This document shows positions 1 to 13,556 of a DNA stretch of 64,000 bases, piece after piece; the stretch's first letter is position 1, and the number at the start of each line of letters is the position of its first letter. Location: contig NC_083651.1 of assembly GCF_963576545.1 (NCBI RefSeq), forward strand, positions 20,572,748 to 20,636,747, in the 5' to 3' direction. Position numbers and translations under genes: made by a program. The notes beneath the pieces are model-generated. The model was given only the letters and a program-made list of their open reading frames with translations, searched no databases and had not been told where the DNA came from. This DNA comes from Limanda limanda (Eukaryota > Chordata > Actinopteri > Pleuronectiformes > Pleuronectidae).

Positions 1-1998
1 CATCGCGCCCTGTTAGAATAATCATTATAATTGTCACCAATATGATGAATGTGATTTGAGCATTGCATGTTGGTAAATCACTGTTATGTTTTGGTATTGC
101 CATTATTGCAGGGGAATTATTGTGATTACATTGCAGTAATGTCTGTATCAGTATGCAGCAGCTTTTTACATTTTAATGGCACGGTTAACAGCTGTGGGGG
201 AAATGTTTGGTCTGTTACTTCTGCCTAGAGGGTTATTCTTTTGTTCATGTTTGTTCGTTAGGAGGATTAATCAAAAGATATATTATTTTCTTACTTTGTG
301 AGATGGAGCATTTTGCAATATTTTCATTAATTTCTCAGCGAACGCTTCATAGAACCAATATGAAAGATTTGGAAAACGTATATTTATGAGCTTTTTAATT
401 CGATGCAGATCCAAATACAAAGCCGGACCTTGTGAATTTATATGTGGTTCCATAAGGGGACAGTTGGGCCTTGGCAGAAAGACGCATTCTACAGAGTGGG
501 TCAAAGTGTAATTGGCCACAAATTGTAAATGTGCCTTAGAACAGAATTAGCATTACTTTGAATTCCATTACTTATGAATGCAGTGGAGTCTTATGGCTCC
601 TCACAGTTCAACTGATGCTCTCGTTGAAGCTCCTGAAGATATTCACGATCATCAAGAAGAACAGATCACTTATTCTTCACCAGGTTCGAAACGAGCTCAA
701 AGCTTTTGCAAAGATCCAACATTTGTTGCACTGTGTTGATGTAATTTTTTATGGTTTCTAAAGTCACAATATATGAACTGTCTGGTTGCATTAGGTCATG
801 ATCACAGGGTCCTCTTGAGCAGGAGCTCAGTCGCTGTCAGTGGTTTCAGAATGTAAGAATAGATAAGGACGTAGGTTTTTAAGGTCAAATCTGATAGCTG
901 CGATTTTGTCTGTCGTCAGTATTCATATATTTGATCATTTCCATACTCCTCAGACTGTTTTGATTACGAGTGTAATTATAGACTGGCAGCCTCTAATACC
1001 AGATTCAAATAATTTCAGACATCTTATATAAAAATAAACGCATTCAGTAGCTGGGGTTCCGAAGAAAATGAACATTATATCAGACTTGACAATCGGATTT
1101 TCATTATTTTTTGGAATCGCAAAAATCCTATATGACGTGCACACCACACGTGCGTGTCCAACTCCAGGGGTTTGGGGTTTTACTGGTAAGAGGCAGGTCT
1201 TCTCTCCCCAGTGCATTCCTGAGAGCTCAGTGCAAATCAGGAGGTCCACCCCCCCGTTAGGCTGATACGGGGAAATAAGATTCAGGGGAGGAGCCAGCCT
1301 CTCCATCATTAACCTCAGCTTAATGGAAAAAGATGAGCACCGACCAATGAGAAGCCTTGACTGACTCCTTTTAGTTTCGAAAAATAAAAGCATTCCAAAA
1401 GCAGCTTTGCCTCTTTCACTAACTGGTATTTTTAGCGGCGTGTCATCTGCAAAATACAGCATTTTAGCTGATATTCTTCACAGGCCCATTAATGTGACAA
1501 AACAAAATAATTCATCTACAATACATTTCACAGGCTCTGAGCGAACTCCTTATTAATGGAGCAGCTCTGGTTTTCCATTGATTCCGCTCCGTCATCCCAG
1601 TCGGGGCACACAGGGTCTGGTGAGGCACTGAACGATGCCGGTACAGCTCTGTGGCTTTGGTGGGAAATGTTACATGTGGGAAATTATTCTTGGCAGCCAT
1701 TTTCAAAGGCCCCTGGAACAGTTAATATCTGAGACTGTATAAGTCGGCGCAGCGTGGCCCTCCGTGCTGTACTGGGCCATGGTTGTGGTGAGGAGGAGGG
1801 GGGGGAACTGCAACCATTGATCTCGGCCTGTTCACCTCTCAGAAAGAATAATAACAAGCTGCTCGCCTCCTGTCTTTATGGCACTTGGCTTCTCTGCGTT
1901 TTAATAAGTGGTTTGGCGCACGGGCACAGCTCTGACGCACGGGTTAAGAAATACCACTGCAGTGGCGTCTGGTGATGGTTTTGACTCTGAAGAGCTTG

Positions 1999-2014
1999 CC
2001 CCCCCCCCCCCCCC
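1999..2014. repeat. C16 homopolymer
   Basis: Sixteen consecutive C. Confidence 0.97.
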
Positions 2015-2570
2015 TACTTTTTCTTGCCCTCCTCTAATAGGAAAGTGTGTTTCTCATAAAGAAACATGCGAAAACTCAGATCCGTGCCTCTTTGGAAAAG
2101 CTTATGGGTGGTGAACCATGGAGGCTTCTCCTCTAATTATCAATCCATTTTTTTCTCCACTGCTTACTTTGAGTGTGACTGATTGGAAGTTAGCTTTGCT
2201 CTCAGAAACAGCTTCGTTGCTTATCAAAGATTCTTTTATTAAGCGCCTCATGCCACTGCCACTTTTTCACTCTCTGACAATCTGATGGCTTTACAGAGCT
2301 GTTAATGCCAAACTCTGTAAATGTCTACAGCAGTCATACTATAAGTGGGTCTTTGGGACACCCAAGGGTTTTTGTCTGGATTTTCAAGGAGTCCTTGAAG
2401 TGGTTGAGTGGCATTTCATTCAAAATGAGCAATCGTTTCATGTTGGGACTTTCTTTTATTTCACTTTCACTCTAAACCTCCTCCTAGGATTGAAAGGTTC
2501 TTGTTTGATTTACAAGTAATATTCTTATTTACTCCCTTTTTCTAATATTTATACAAAGTAACATTTATTT

Positions 2571-2612
2571 ATACATAAACATATCTATATAAATATATAG
2601 ATGTTTATGTAT
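2571..2612. repeat. 18-bp AT-rich inverted repeat with a 2-nt bulge
   Basis: The arm ATACATAAACAT (2571-2582) pairs with ATGTTTATGTAT (2601-2612). The stem continues as CTATAT (2585-2590) with ATATAG (2595-2600), leaving a 2-nt AT bulge and a 4-nt loop. Confidence 0.85.
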
Positions 2613-3725
2613 ATTGTCAGTGATGGGCCAACATGACTTGACCTCATGACAACATGAGGCCAGAAGAGGGCAGACAAGCTACACCACACAGAAAGAAAGA
2701 CTCTGATCCCTGGCCAAGAAAAAAAAGAGTGGGAAAAAATCCATTTAATACTATTACGTGAGGAAACTCGTTAATTCCTAAGAGCAATATGAGTGAGTTG
2801 ATGTTACCGGGCAATTTCTATCTGGCCACAGCCACAAGGAAAAACTGTAAATTTTTCCAAGTTGAATTGTCCTCCATTAAAGTAATGGGCTTCTAAAAGA
2901 GAGACGCGTTAAACTGTTGCCTTTCATAGGCACAAGAGCGCGTATTTCACAAGTTATTGAAGTGTCAGTAATTTATCGGCACCCTGACGGTGTCAGAGAC
3001 GCCTTTAACACGATGCTCTCTCCGTACAGTCGGCACTTTTCTGAACAATAAAGCAGAGGATTTATGCACAGGACGAGAATCAATCAATAGGCAATGATAT
3101 TTCTCCTGCTGACAAAACACGTTAGGAGGAGAATTCAATCAAAGATTGACAGAGTTGTTTTGTCACTTTGCTGGTCCTCCAACCCAGCAGTGTTTCATAA
3201 ACCAGAACACAATAAAAGTGCACTGAAACAACCACGTATAACTCGTGGAGGAGGGAATGAGGTCAACAGAGTTTTTCGGCTGGTGTTAAAGCCAGAATTC
3301 TTCCACTTTATCTTTTTGCTGAGGAGGGGGGTTTCTGCTGTGAATTACTGCAGGGTCATTTAATGGGGTTTAAATACTGATGCCCTGAGTGTCCAAACAT
3401 CATTTTTAATACCCTGGAGAAAGAGACGTTACATCACAGCCTCTCGTCCGATTGCTTCTTGCCACAAAGCAGTTGTCATTTCCTGAAAAGGTTTAGTTCT
3501 ACTTTGGACTCCACGATGCTTGTAAAGTAATAACATTTACATTTTAAGGACATTACACCAAGAGGGAATGAGTTCAACATCATTGTGTTTGTTTGTGGAA
3601 TCAGGTTTGGCCTCATGGTTGCTTGACCTTACCTGACCTTTAAGCCCTGGTTGGGAGTGGGCCTGAGCTCTTATTTTCTGCGTCCATCCCAGATTACGTC
3701 TCTATGGCACAGTCTCCTCGTTAGA

Positions 3726-3737
3726 CCCCCCCCCCCC
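3726..3737. repeat. C12 homopolymer
   Basis: Twelve consecutive C. Confidence 0.97.
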
Positions 3738-6700
3738 ATAATGTCTGAGCTGACATCATTGTTCCGTTTCAACACAAATTGGTTTGGACCGACGAGGCGG
3801 CCGTCACAGTTCATATCAGCCCCTCTCTTGGCCTGGCGGTGTATCCTTACACATGCATCATTATCTCGCGTAAACAGTGGAAACGCGAGACCGCCGGGGG
3901 AACGGACGCCATTCACGGCAACAAAGCGCGGGCTCAGTGAAAGGATCCTGGGCTGTGACACTCTCGTTTAGCATCAATTAAAGAAAACAACAAGCAGAGC
4001 ACTTTCTGAAGGCAGCTGGGCTCAATGTGTTTATTTATACCCGAGCAAATATGTATGTATGTTTGACGGAATGCATGCACGCAAGGACGTTTCAATCAGA
4101 CAAACATGGAGGGAACACAGAGGTAACAAAAAAAACAACGTCCCTCACATTGAAATGTACTTGAGTTGAGCTTGCACACAATACCCTCCCCCCCGTCTCT
4201 CTCTCCGTTTATCTCTTCACGTCCCTCTGTTTCTCTCTCTCGCACATAGTAGCTCCTCTGTGTCCCTTTTCCAATGCAGCGTGGGGCCCCCAGTGAGGGC
4301 CTTCCCTTGGCTCTCGAGCTGAACAGAGAAGATGGTGTTATCTGAGCGCTGCCAGGAGGTTGTCAGCTCGTTTTGGGCCGCGTTGACCGAGTGGCCGCTT
4401 TGGTGGATGCGTGTCCGTGCCAGGCTCCCAGTGCCTTCCCTCCGCGGACATCTGCTGCGTTGTGGTAAAGCTGTGGAGCTCGCCTGTGGTTGCATCTTAA
4501 TCCTTCATCTCTCCGGCTCGAACCATGCCTGGCCGAGCAGACCAGCGGCTCTGCTCGCCTTGCTTCTATTAATTGCCCTTGCCTGGCTCGCTGTTTGCTT
4601 CTGATTACACTCATTAATTTCAATTCCCCAAGAAGCCACCACCGCCGGAGCTGCCTTTAGTCAGGCACACACACGTACAACCACACACAGAAACATGCAT
4701 GGACAGGAGTACATGCACTTGGACACACACATCCTTGCATTTATGTATAGTGTGAAATAGCCAATATTTTTTTTATTGATTTGTTTAAGCTGATTCCAGT
4801 CATTCCGCTGACAAACATAACACTCTCATTATGCTTTAATAGAATACCTATATGTGCAGTTGTCTTTTATTTATTAACCCTCACATCCGTCATTGTGAAT
4901 ATTTTTTTTCCTGTTTTTAATGCACAGATGCAAACATCCTCTGTGTTGTCAGTAGCCGGCCCTGTGAATGTCATTAGCAGCTGTGGTCTGTGTCTGACTC
5001 CACCCGGGCGGGTCGCTCTCTGTAAGGCAGGGGACAAGAAGAAAGATGCTCTGACCCGCTGGTCATAAGTCAGTGTCCTCATTACAGCAGGTGGAGCACA
5101 TCTGCTAAAGTCCCAACATCTGGGCCGGCAGGGTGGCCTCATAATTATAGTAGTCCCACGGACTTTGTTCAGAATTGACTTGGAAAAAACAAAATCAACG
5201 TCAAGCTTGGTTATTATCCTTGACTCATCAAATTTTCAACCTCATACGCAAACATTTCCACCACAAAGCAAATGGAGCCTAATTAGATAAAGTTAGGCAG
5301 CTTACTGACAATAATCTGAGATTTAAGAAACCTGTTCTTAATGAGCAAACATATAAATAACTGAGTTTGTGCAGTGTATTTATCTATTGTATACAAATGA
5401 TCAGGGAATTTATATATTTCAAACAGGAACTCGATCTATGATAACAGATCACCTGTCTCAAAATGTGTGTCTGTTTGCAGGTAATGTTCACAGAATCCTC
5501 AGTGCTATCATTAATGTGGAGCTTTTGATCCTTCAAGGTCTAGAGTGACAAACCTCTGCAGCCACTAAGCCGACCAGAGGAGCGGTAAAACCCTCCCTTA
5601 ATAAGCTGTGTGGCCTCTTGGCTTCTGTCACCCTATCACCTCAGAACCTGGGATTTTCTGGGAAAGCAGGGGCTTGCAGACTGACTCATCAAACAGCTGT
5701 ACCTTAAATGCCCTCATGGGGGCGTCACAGCGAGAGGTCAGCGCCTGGGTCCGCGATTTGACAGCCAGGCAGCAAATGAAAAGCCCTGAAGCCTGACAAC
5801 TTCCTTGCCGAGCCCACGTAACCCAATTAGCCAACCAGTCCTCAGTCGGAGAAAATGAAAACATTCCGGACGCGAATTCCCAGGTCGCCTGTTTCCGTTT
5901 ATTAAATCCAGTCCTTGCTTCACCCTCTGCCTGAGATTTCCGAGGGGCTGAGTTTAATGGTTCACCCAGGAGTGACTCAGCAACTCAATGTCATGCCAGT
6001 GGTTTGCAAATGCTCTGTACGCTGACAAGCCAGAGTACTTCACATTATTATGTTAACTTTATGTTATCTTTTTGTAAGGACGTCCAGATAATGAACACAG
6101 ATTGCATCAGCTCTGGGGGTGCGAAGTGTCTACATTACCCAGCAGGCAGTGCAGGCTGTGGGCTGATGGTGCTGGAGGGTGGAGGCACAGAGGAGAGCCC
6201 AAGAAGGTCATATTGATTGATAACGCACCCTGCGGACTATAGGCTGTGGACCGCAGCCCCCCCAGTGTGTGGGTTCTGGGTTACATATACATACAGAGGA
6301 AGACTAGAGACTCTGAAGTCTCCATTTCATATAGACTGTTTTTGGGGATCTTCCCTCCCTTGACATTCCTTCTTGCACCTACTGGGATCGTTTGGCATCA
6401 TCACTGCCTTCACCGATGATCGTAGCAGTTGCCAAAAAAAAGAAAAGTCCGTTATTTAAGGCACTTTCCCGCACCTGCCTCAGGCAACTTCTCTGTATAA
6501 TTTTTTGTTGTCCATGCTTCTCATGATGAGGTTCTGATGGGATGTTCCATTAATTGATGCTAGTGACGGGTACAGGGGGGAGGAAAGACCCCTCCTGGTA
6601 CTCCTGATTGCCAGTTGCCCCTGCCTACCTCCACTGAAACAAATAGCCTGATTTGTTAAAGATACTAGAGTTCAGGAAGGGTTACAAAGCAGCTTCTGTC

Positions 6701-9254
6701 CTAAAGCAGAAGTTGATGACTGAAGACAGACTAATTTCTCTCAAAATATTGACACCCTGGCATCAGAAATCCACTCGAAGACACAAAAGACCACAATTTC
6801 CAGCCTTTGAAAGATGAGGATGATGAGTAAAGCATGTAAGGAAGGCTACATTTGCCTATTGAGACCAGGCCCCTTGTGTCTTCTCATTCCCTTGTGGCCT
6901 TGTGACAGAGCCAGATAGGCCTCCTCACCACTGACAGCCAAATGTCCTCATCCATCCTGATCCAAGAGGCCCGCAGGCGTCATCAACCCTGTCTAGATTT
7001 CCCTCGACGAAACCCCAAAGCAGAAATCCCTTTGCCCCGAGCCCGGCAAAAGCGATGGAGCTAGGAGTATCCCGTGGAGCCTTTGTCAATATGTCATCAT
7101 CGTCATAGCTGCCACTTGGCAGCACACACTGTCGAAACCCGCCGCAGATGTGTCAGCAAAATAGCTGCCATTTTATTATCATTTCTTTCCACTGAATATC
7201 CATTGCAGTAAACAAACTTCACCAGTGATAGGGCATAACTCAGGCAGCCCAGTTTCCGTGCCTGCGACATGGGGGGGGTATTTGTGATGATGAAGAGACA
7301 CGTGGGGGAGCGTTTGTTTGGTGCAAGAGGCGACCGCATCAGCAGACGGATGCACTTCTGGTCCTTCACGCCTGTGCTGACAACACAATTCTATCCTGGT
7401 TTGGAAAATAAACCGACCATTGCATAAAGGATGTTACACCTTCAATACAAAAGTAGAAAATGACTTGTTTACTTGTTATCATTGTGTGTGGCGCTGCAAA
7501 GGGAAGATGTGAGGCTTTGGAAAGAGTTTCCTCTGTTTATATAAAATCTTTAAAGCATGTATGGAAGCCTCTAGTCCGCAGTCACAGTCCATCCCTCCAC
7601 AGAGACCTTTTACGGTCTGTAACAATAGTCCACAACAGAAACATTATGCAGAATTTAACAATATTTATTCATTTCAACCAGAAGGTGCACGGTAAATATG
7701 AAGCACTATGCTAAAAGCCAGGAAATTACAGCAATATCAGAGTCATTTGGAGAGCATAACTATGCACAGTGGGACATTTGTGGGATTCATATCATCAGGC
7801 ATCAGATGGTAATTGTCTATAGTGCATTTACTGAGGGTCGTTGAGAAAGAAACACGGGGAAAAAATGGACGGCTGTCTTCTCCCCAAAGAGCAGTGTGCG
7901 CTCTCCTCGCAGATTACAGGAATTTGCAACTTTGCAGATATTGTGATGAAGTTGATGACGAGCCAAAGACGAGAGCAGGACAAGTCCACACATGTTGCAG
8001 TGACCTTCCCTCGGCTGCAATGTAATGCACAGCTAATAGGGAGCAAGATGACTCAGAGATTTCATTTCAGGAGCAGCAGCGGTAATGACAACGAGGATGA
8101 TCTTAAACGTATTAGGTCCAATTGGATTTAAAACATTTGAGATATTTTCCAACGCTGATTTATACATAGGATTGCATATACGCTGATTCTAGCACATGGG
8201 ATTACGGGCTGAGAGAATCAGAGGCCGCATGCGATGTGATGTGTGTGACCTTTGACTGAGGAATGTTTTTCATAGCCAGGTCATCCATCTTCATTTTCTC
8301 CCAGTGGTTAGTGCGCGTCCAGCATTAATTCAAACAGCTCGAGGTGTTTGGATAGCTCGCCCCGTCGGAGGAGGCACACCCAAGACGTCCGAAATGACGT
8401 CCATCAGTCAGATTTGTTTCAATAAGGGATCGGGTTAGCTTCATGTTATCACTTACTGTATATGAACTCTCAGGGGTCACATTCTTCAGCTGCCGAAAGT
8501 GTGGAAACAGGCTTTTCAGAAACGATTCGAGGGATGTGGAGGCACCACAGAAAACACTCACTTACTAGGCGAAATGGAGATGTAGTAGTTACAAAAAAAA
8601 TATTTTTCCTTTTAAATGTTTGGCTCATTAGTCAGTTACATTTGCATTTAACAGAAGTGCGCTCACCCATTGAAAAGGTGTTGAAAAGATGTCCACTCTA
8701 AATAATACAAATTAAAACATCAATAGCAACTTTGGTGTTTGAGATTGAAATCAAACTAAGAAGCAGTTTAGATAAATCGAATACAACCTAATGAGCGGTT
8801 TAAGATTATCGAGGCCAATTAAAAATAACAAACACAGCACTGCAAACTTTGTATTTGCAATAGAAATTATATCCTCTGAAATGCCTCTGTGTTGGTGGAA
8901 GAGAGGAACCGTTGTTTCTAGTGTGTTTTTCTTTTGGTTATCTGACACAGAACTTTCCTCCCTGCCTTTACCGATCCTGCGACCCTGTCCACTGAAGGCC
9001 CATTCCGATCAGCATGCTCGAGCAGCAGTCGATGGCTGGCCTCTCAAGGACACTGATTGACATTTTATACAGCGGCTGCAGTTTAGTGATATTGATGGCA
9101 TTCAGTTTAACTGTATATTCTTTTAATAAGGCGGCTGGCTGATGCCTAGTGCTTTCAAAGTGCTCTTAAAGAGTTTCAGAGGAAAGGAGAGAGTCGCAAA
9201 GACAGGTCAGAGCAGTGGCACCATTTCTCCAGAGCAACAATTACCTCCTCGCAG

Positions 9255-9375
9255 GAAGTTGTGTTTTCCTTTTGTTTGTCTGTCTGTTAGCTGAATTAGG
9301 CAAACATCTCCTAAAGGGATTACCACAGAACTTGGTGGAAAGATGAAGGATGAAGGAACATAAGTCCAACACTGA
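9255..9375 (+). mobile_element. Partial copy of the GGTTATGTTTTCACC-type repeat
   Basis: TTTGTTTGTCTGTCTGTTAG is followed by GGGATTACCACAGAACTTGG and TGGAAAGATGAAGG. It matches the central part of the repeat seen more completely at 39641-39985 and 50563-50825. The start and end are missing. Confidence 0.5.
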
Positions 9376-9952
9376 TTACCCATCATGGATATGAACACCT
9401 CACTCAAAGTCAGCATTGAAATCAAATCCAATGTGACTTAGCAGGATGACAACATTGAAAAACATTGAGCTGATAATTTTTCTGATTAGTTTATGGTTTA
9501 TGTAGACAGTAAACAATTGAAGCTGCAGCTACCACAAAATACTTGAAGAAGCCACTTGCACAAGCCATTCGAGGTCCACAACTTTCTGTCTCTACTGGAT
9601 AGTATATTTCACGTACATCCCCCAAAACTAAGCCTGTCACACAGAGCCCAACCAACCACTGGCGCTGTGTACAGATGTCATTACTGTAAGAACAAGCTAA
9701 TGTGTCATAACGCACGCTGTCAATACGACTGTGTTTTGAGTTTGGGACAAAGTAATGACCAAAAAGAATTTGCAGTGGGTTTGATGTGCTCTTGTGTCCC
9801 AAAAAAACAGTGGAGGGCTGTTTCAATTCATAAGACTCGTCATCGCCCGCTCCCCAGTCATCCCATTTATAAATGCCATTGAGCATGCACTTAGTCTAGA
9901 CACTCGACCACACAAGGCGACACTGGTTGCCCCACGGTCCAGACACTGCCAT

Positions 9953-9992
9953 CTGTGTGTGCGTGTGTATGTGTGTGAGAGAGAGAGAGAGT
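9953..9992. repeat. Compound (TG)n-(GA)n microsatellite
   Basis: TG units followed by GA units. A second GA run lies at about 10090-10108. Confidence 0.88.
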
Positions 9993-10837
9993 GTCTGTTT
10001 GTGTGCTGCCAAGTTTGTGTATACCAAGCCACATACACGCAGGGATAAAGAGATTCATGTGCCACACATGGGCACCACGTGGCGCTGACAGAAAGAGAGA
10101 GAGAGAGACCGTGAGACGAGACCCCCCCAACCCCCTCACCCATGGGTAAAAGGAATCCACGGCAGACAGTGTCACCCGCCCTGGCTACCGCTTTAATTAA
10201 GACTCTAATGATAGGCTTTCAACCGAGAAGCAACTTATCGTCGCTCCATAATCGCTCAGCGCTAGTTAGTGCTGGCAGAATTGCAGCCATCTGCTGCGCT
10301 AGGAACACATTCTGATCATTCTTAATATAGCAGTCGTAGTTCATGTACAGTATTTATATTAGGAGACCTCCATTATGTGAAAGTCTGTTTAAACATTTTA
10401 TATTAATTGGGCACATCTGTGTTACAGGAGCTTGGATCAGCAACACATTTTAATAACCCCAACTCCTCTTTTTAGTATGTTATTAATATAATCGCAATGT
10501 GCTGTGGGTGATAGATGATGCTGGTTATGCATTTCTTTTTTATGTCATACCTTCATAGCTTTTTTTATTTGTGTACTGCCCTCATCACGCTGTAACTCAA
10601 TGGATTATAAAGTCCTTAAAAGTTATTATTACATTATTATAGTTATTTAAGTCACAACTGTGTGGGCACAATCAAATCAGCTCGAGCAGAAAGCTTAAAG
10701 GAAGACGTTTAATATACATTTTGAAGAAAAAACATAGAGAAGGAGTTGGATTCAACAACTTCCTTTTCCGTTCCTCTTGCAAATGTGCACTTAAATTGTT
10801 GTTATGTTGTTGTGTTGTATAAAATGTCCATTCATTA

Positions 10838-10935
10838 GTCCATCCATCCATTATCTATACGACTTATCCCGTGCGGGTCACAGAGGTCGTCAGTGTGTCG
10901 CAGGTCCAACATACAGAGACAAACAATCACAGTAA
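10838..10935 (-). mobile_element. Dispersed teleost retroposon tail fragment (CATCCATCCATTATC type)
   Basis: CCATCCATCCATTATCTATA is followed by CTTATCC, GGGTCACAG, and TCGCAGGTCCAACATACAGA with GACAAACAATCACA. This is the order seen in a very common fish interspersed repeat. The CATC units are the terminal tail, so the element runs on the minus strand. Confidence 0.6.
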
Positions 10936-12577
10936 GAGGAAGTTAAAGGATCAACTACACTGCAAAGAAATTCATGTGACACAACATGTTGGTGCAACAC
11001 AACGAGCCGTCAGTCTGCAGTGTCCATCCACGCGTACAGCTCTGTGTGTTTCTTTATGCGTTTCATCTGAGAGTTGCTTCCCTCGGTTTCCAGTCTAATG
11101 TCAGCCAGCTGCTGCTGGTAGCTTCTGCTGGAACCACAATAAAGTGGTAAATTATCTTCTCTTCCAACTCTCAGCAAAGCAGCTGTGTTAATGCTGAACG
11201 TTTCCTTTAAATTAAACAAGCTATGATACATTTGTATTATACTCATGTTAATTTAGTTCGATTGGGTCTGAACTGTGTCCACACACACAAAGAAAAGTGC
11301 TTAAAGGGCTGGTAAGTGGTTTTTGAAACACTTTTTGTCTCTTTTGATAAAATCTTCTTCACGTCCAGATGATGTGATTGGCTGGCACACCTGTCTGTCA
11401 CTGACCAACCTGCCTGCCTGTGCACACACTGTCTGTGCTCTCACTGTGTGCGACCTTCAGCCAGGGAGACGTACCCGGTCGAAGCACAGACGACAGCGAG
11501 CCGTCAGCGAACGTGTAAGTCGGTTTCTACCAGTTGTCAGTCAGTGCATGTTCATGTGTTTTAGGGACGTAGCTTTGAGGAAACGGCTGATGGGAGGGGA
11601 TGTATCGGTTTCCTGTTTTCATAGTGTAGCCTCCTCCTGCTGCCTATTCCAGGATTAACAACCCTAGCTTTAATTTAGAATGAAAGGATAATGGATGAAT
11701 GAAGGGACTGTTGTTTGGATGGCTGAAGCCCTAATGATAAAACACTTAAAGCCAAAATGAAACTGTCCAGATTACAAGACAGGTCTTTGGCTTGTTATTC
11801 ATATTTGCAGGCTCCATATCTGATGGTGACTAAGATCCTATGAGGAAATTAAACATGGCTGTCAATTACACCTACAAATCAAGATATAAATTTAATTTAA
11901 GTTTTAATTTAATCGAGAGCGGGAAGAAGTGCTGCTGTTATGTATCTGAGTATTTCTCTGAGTCACATGGCGCCAGCATTAATTTCTGCAAACACCATTT
12001 ACAAAGCTGGTGATGTATTGTTTTCTTAATGTTTGATTTGTTGACATCAACTAAATGACTAATTTACAACAGCCTGTTTTCACACTTCCACTGCAGCGTT
12101 TAACTTTACTGTGCAGCGAGATTTACTTTCGCCGAAATCAATCTGAGGTCGAATGAGGAGCACTTAGGGATTACTTATAGCTCTGAGGCGCCGTCATAGT
12201 CTCTCTGACGGAAAAGCTGCACCCCGAGAGCTGATGTAATTCTCCTCCACGTTGGGTGCCTCAGATGCTCCACTGACAGAAACGGCTTTGGCACAGCAAA
12301 GTGATGAGAGCAGCTTGCCGCCACTGATGTAAATCCTGCCTGTGTTTATTGAGAGTTCCTGATCAAAGGGAGGAGGGGGAGGCTGAGACAGAGACGCGGA
12401 ATAAAAAGAAAGTTGCGGAGTTGCAGAGCTGAGTCACTGATATGTTATGTGAGGTTAACACTGTTTGTGTGTGTGGGGGGGGGGGTTGTAGGGGTCTGAT
12501 GGCCTGCGTTGAGCTGAGAACAGTATATTTATATGAGGGTGCTTTCACACCTGCTTTTTGGCAGCTCCAACATGCAC
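10936..12577. other. Non-coding stretch left of the tRNA array
   Basis: No gene is recognised. The 111-codon frame at 11323-11658 has no known domain. The part at about 12090-12340 is of mixed complexity and repeat-free. Confidence 0.55.
12475..12485. repeat. G11 homopolymer
   Basis: Eleven G after a short TG run, about 100 bp left of the tRNA array. Confidence 0.97.
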
Positions 12578-12688
12578 TGAGCAGTTGGGCCTTTCCCAGT
12601 GTGATTAAATGCACATCAGACACTCTTGAGATCAAGTCAGTCAGATGTCGTAGAGGACTTGACATTCCCGCTCATTAAGGTATAAAGA

Positions 12689-12809
12689 CGACTCTGGTGG
12701 GACTCGAACCCACAACCTTTGAATCACTTCCTATGCTATGTGCTGATGTTAGAACACTTGAATAGATGATGCTAGAAGTCCAATGCTCTATCCATTGCGC
12801 CACAGAGCC
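12689..12809 (-). tRNA. tRNA-Arg (UCU), copy 1, 48-nt intron
   Basis: Exon 1 is 12773-12809 (37 nt) and exon 2 is 12689-12724 (36 nt), giving a 73-nt body with acceptor GGCTCTG/CAGAGTC and discriminator G. The anticodon is TCT at positions 34-36 and the intron follows A37. The B box is intact (GGTTCGAGTCC). The D-stem reads GAGC instead of GCGC at 22-25, which leaves a G12-A23 mismatch. The intron is the long form containing the TAGCATA-type insertion. The mismatch makes full function less certain. Confidence 0.8.
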
Positions 12810-13016
12810 TCAAAAAATGTTGGCGTCTGTCTGTTGCCGTGTTTTGAGACTTTGAAACGGTTAGACTATCGACAAAAGACTTGATGGGGGTCAAACCCAG
12901 AACCATTAAACAGTTCGATTATTCCAGTGTGATTAAACCCACATCACAAAATCTTGAGATCAAGTCAGTTAGGTGTCGTAGAGGACTCGATATTCCCTCT
13001 CATTAATGTATAAAGA
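12810..13016 (-). repeat. Short spacer with one partial-tRNA (T-arm) module
   Basis: The module is at 12878-12907 (minus). It reads AATGGTTCTGGGTTTGACCC then CCATCAAGTC, aligning with AAAGGTTGTGGGTTCGAGTC then CCACCAGAGTC of the tRNA 3' half. A T4 run follows it directly, and another (12948-12951) precedes it, downstream of copy 2. Confidence 0.75.
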
Positions 13017-13130
13017 CGACTCTGGTGGGACTCAAACCCACAACCTTTGAATCACTTCCTTTGTGCTGATGTTAGAACAATTGAATATGATGCTCGAAGT
13101 CCAATGCGCTATCCATTGCGCCACAGAGCC
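13017..13130 (-). tRNA. tRNA-Arg-like, anticodon UCG, copy 2, 41-nt intron
   Basis: Exon 1 is 13094-13130 and exon 2 is 13017-13052. The anticodon loop reads CTTCGA, so the anticodon is TCG, still an arginine anticodon but for CGN codons. The T-loop has TTTGAGT in place of TTCGAGT, so C56 is lost and the B box is weakened. The D-arm is normal. This copy is probably a weakly transcribed or decaying gene. Confidence 0.62.
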
Positions 13131-13435
13131 TCACGTTGAGGTTTTGCATTTTTGTCTGTTTACGTGTTTTGAGACTTTCTAACGGTAACAGTGATGACAA
13201 AAGACTTGATGGTAATCAAACCGAGAACCATTTGATGTTTGAGTTTGTCCGTTTCGGTCTTTTGAGACTTTGTAACGGTAAGACTATCGACAAAAGACTT
13301 GATGGGAATCAAACCTAGAACCATTAAACAGTTGGGGTTTTTCCAGTGTGATTAAATGCACATCAGACACTCTTGAGATCAAGTCAGTCAGATGTCGTAG
13401 AGGACTTGACATTCCCGCTCATTAAGGTATAAAGA
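13131..13435 (-). repeat. Long spacer with two partial-tRNA modules
   Basis: Modules at 13203-13232 and 13296-13325 are 93 bp apart. The first has T-arm core GGTTTGATTACC, the second GGTTTGATTCCC, which is one base from the B-box consensus GGTTCGANTCC. Each is followed on the minus strand by CAAGTCTTTTG. Confidence 0.75.
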
Positions 13436-13556
13436 CGACTCTGGTGGGACTCGAACCCACAACCTTTGAATCACTTCCTATGCTATGTGCTGATGTTAGA
13501 ACACTTGAATAGATGATGCTAGAAGTCCAATGCTCTATCCATTGCGCCACAGAGCC
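13436..13556 (-). tRNA. tRNA-Arg (UCU), copy 3, 48-nt intron
   Basis: Exon 1 is 13520-13556 and exon 2 is 13436-13471. It matches copy 1 base for base as far as I compared it: TCT anticodon, intact B box, and the same D-stem mismatch G12-A23. It lies 747 bp from copy 1, so it comes from the recent higher-order duplication. Confidence 0.8.

Larger units (their letters stand above)
1..9254. other. Non-coding stretch, no gene found
   Basis: Apart from C runs at 1999 and 3726 and the hairpin at 2571, I see no gene, tRNA or clear mobile element. Open frames are short. The longest (minus, 950-1462, 170 codons) has no recognisable domain, no convincing start context, and a composition like its flanks. 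The sequence is of ordinary complexity with many TAATTA- and ATTAAT-like words. Some of it could be conserved regulatory DNA, but that needs comparison with other fish. Confidence 0.6.

Noticed and set aside
950..1462. 170-codon minus-strand open frame
   Set aside because: No domain, signal peptide or splice context was seen; it is probably fortuitous.
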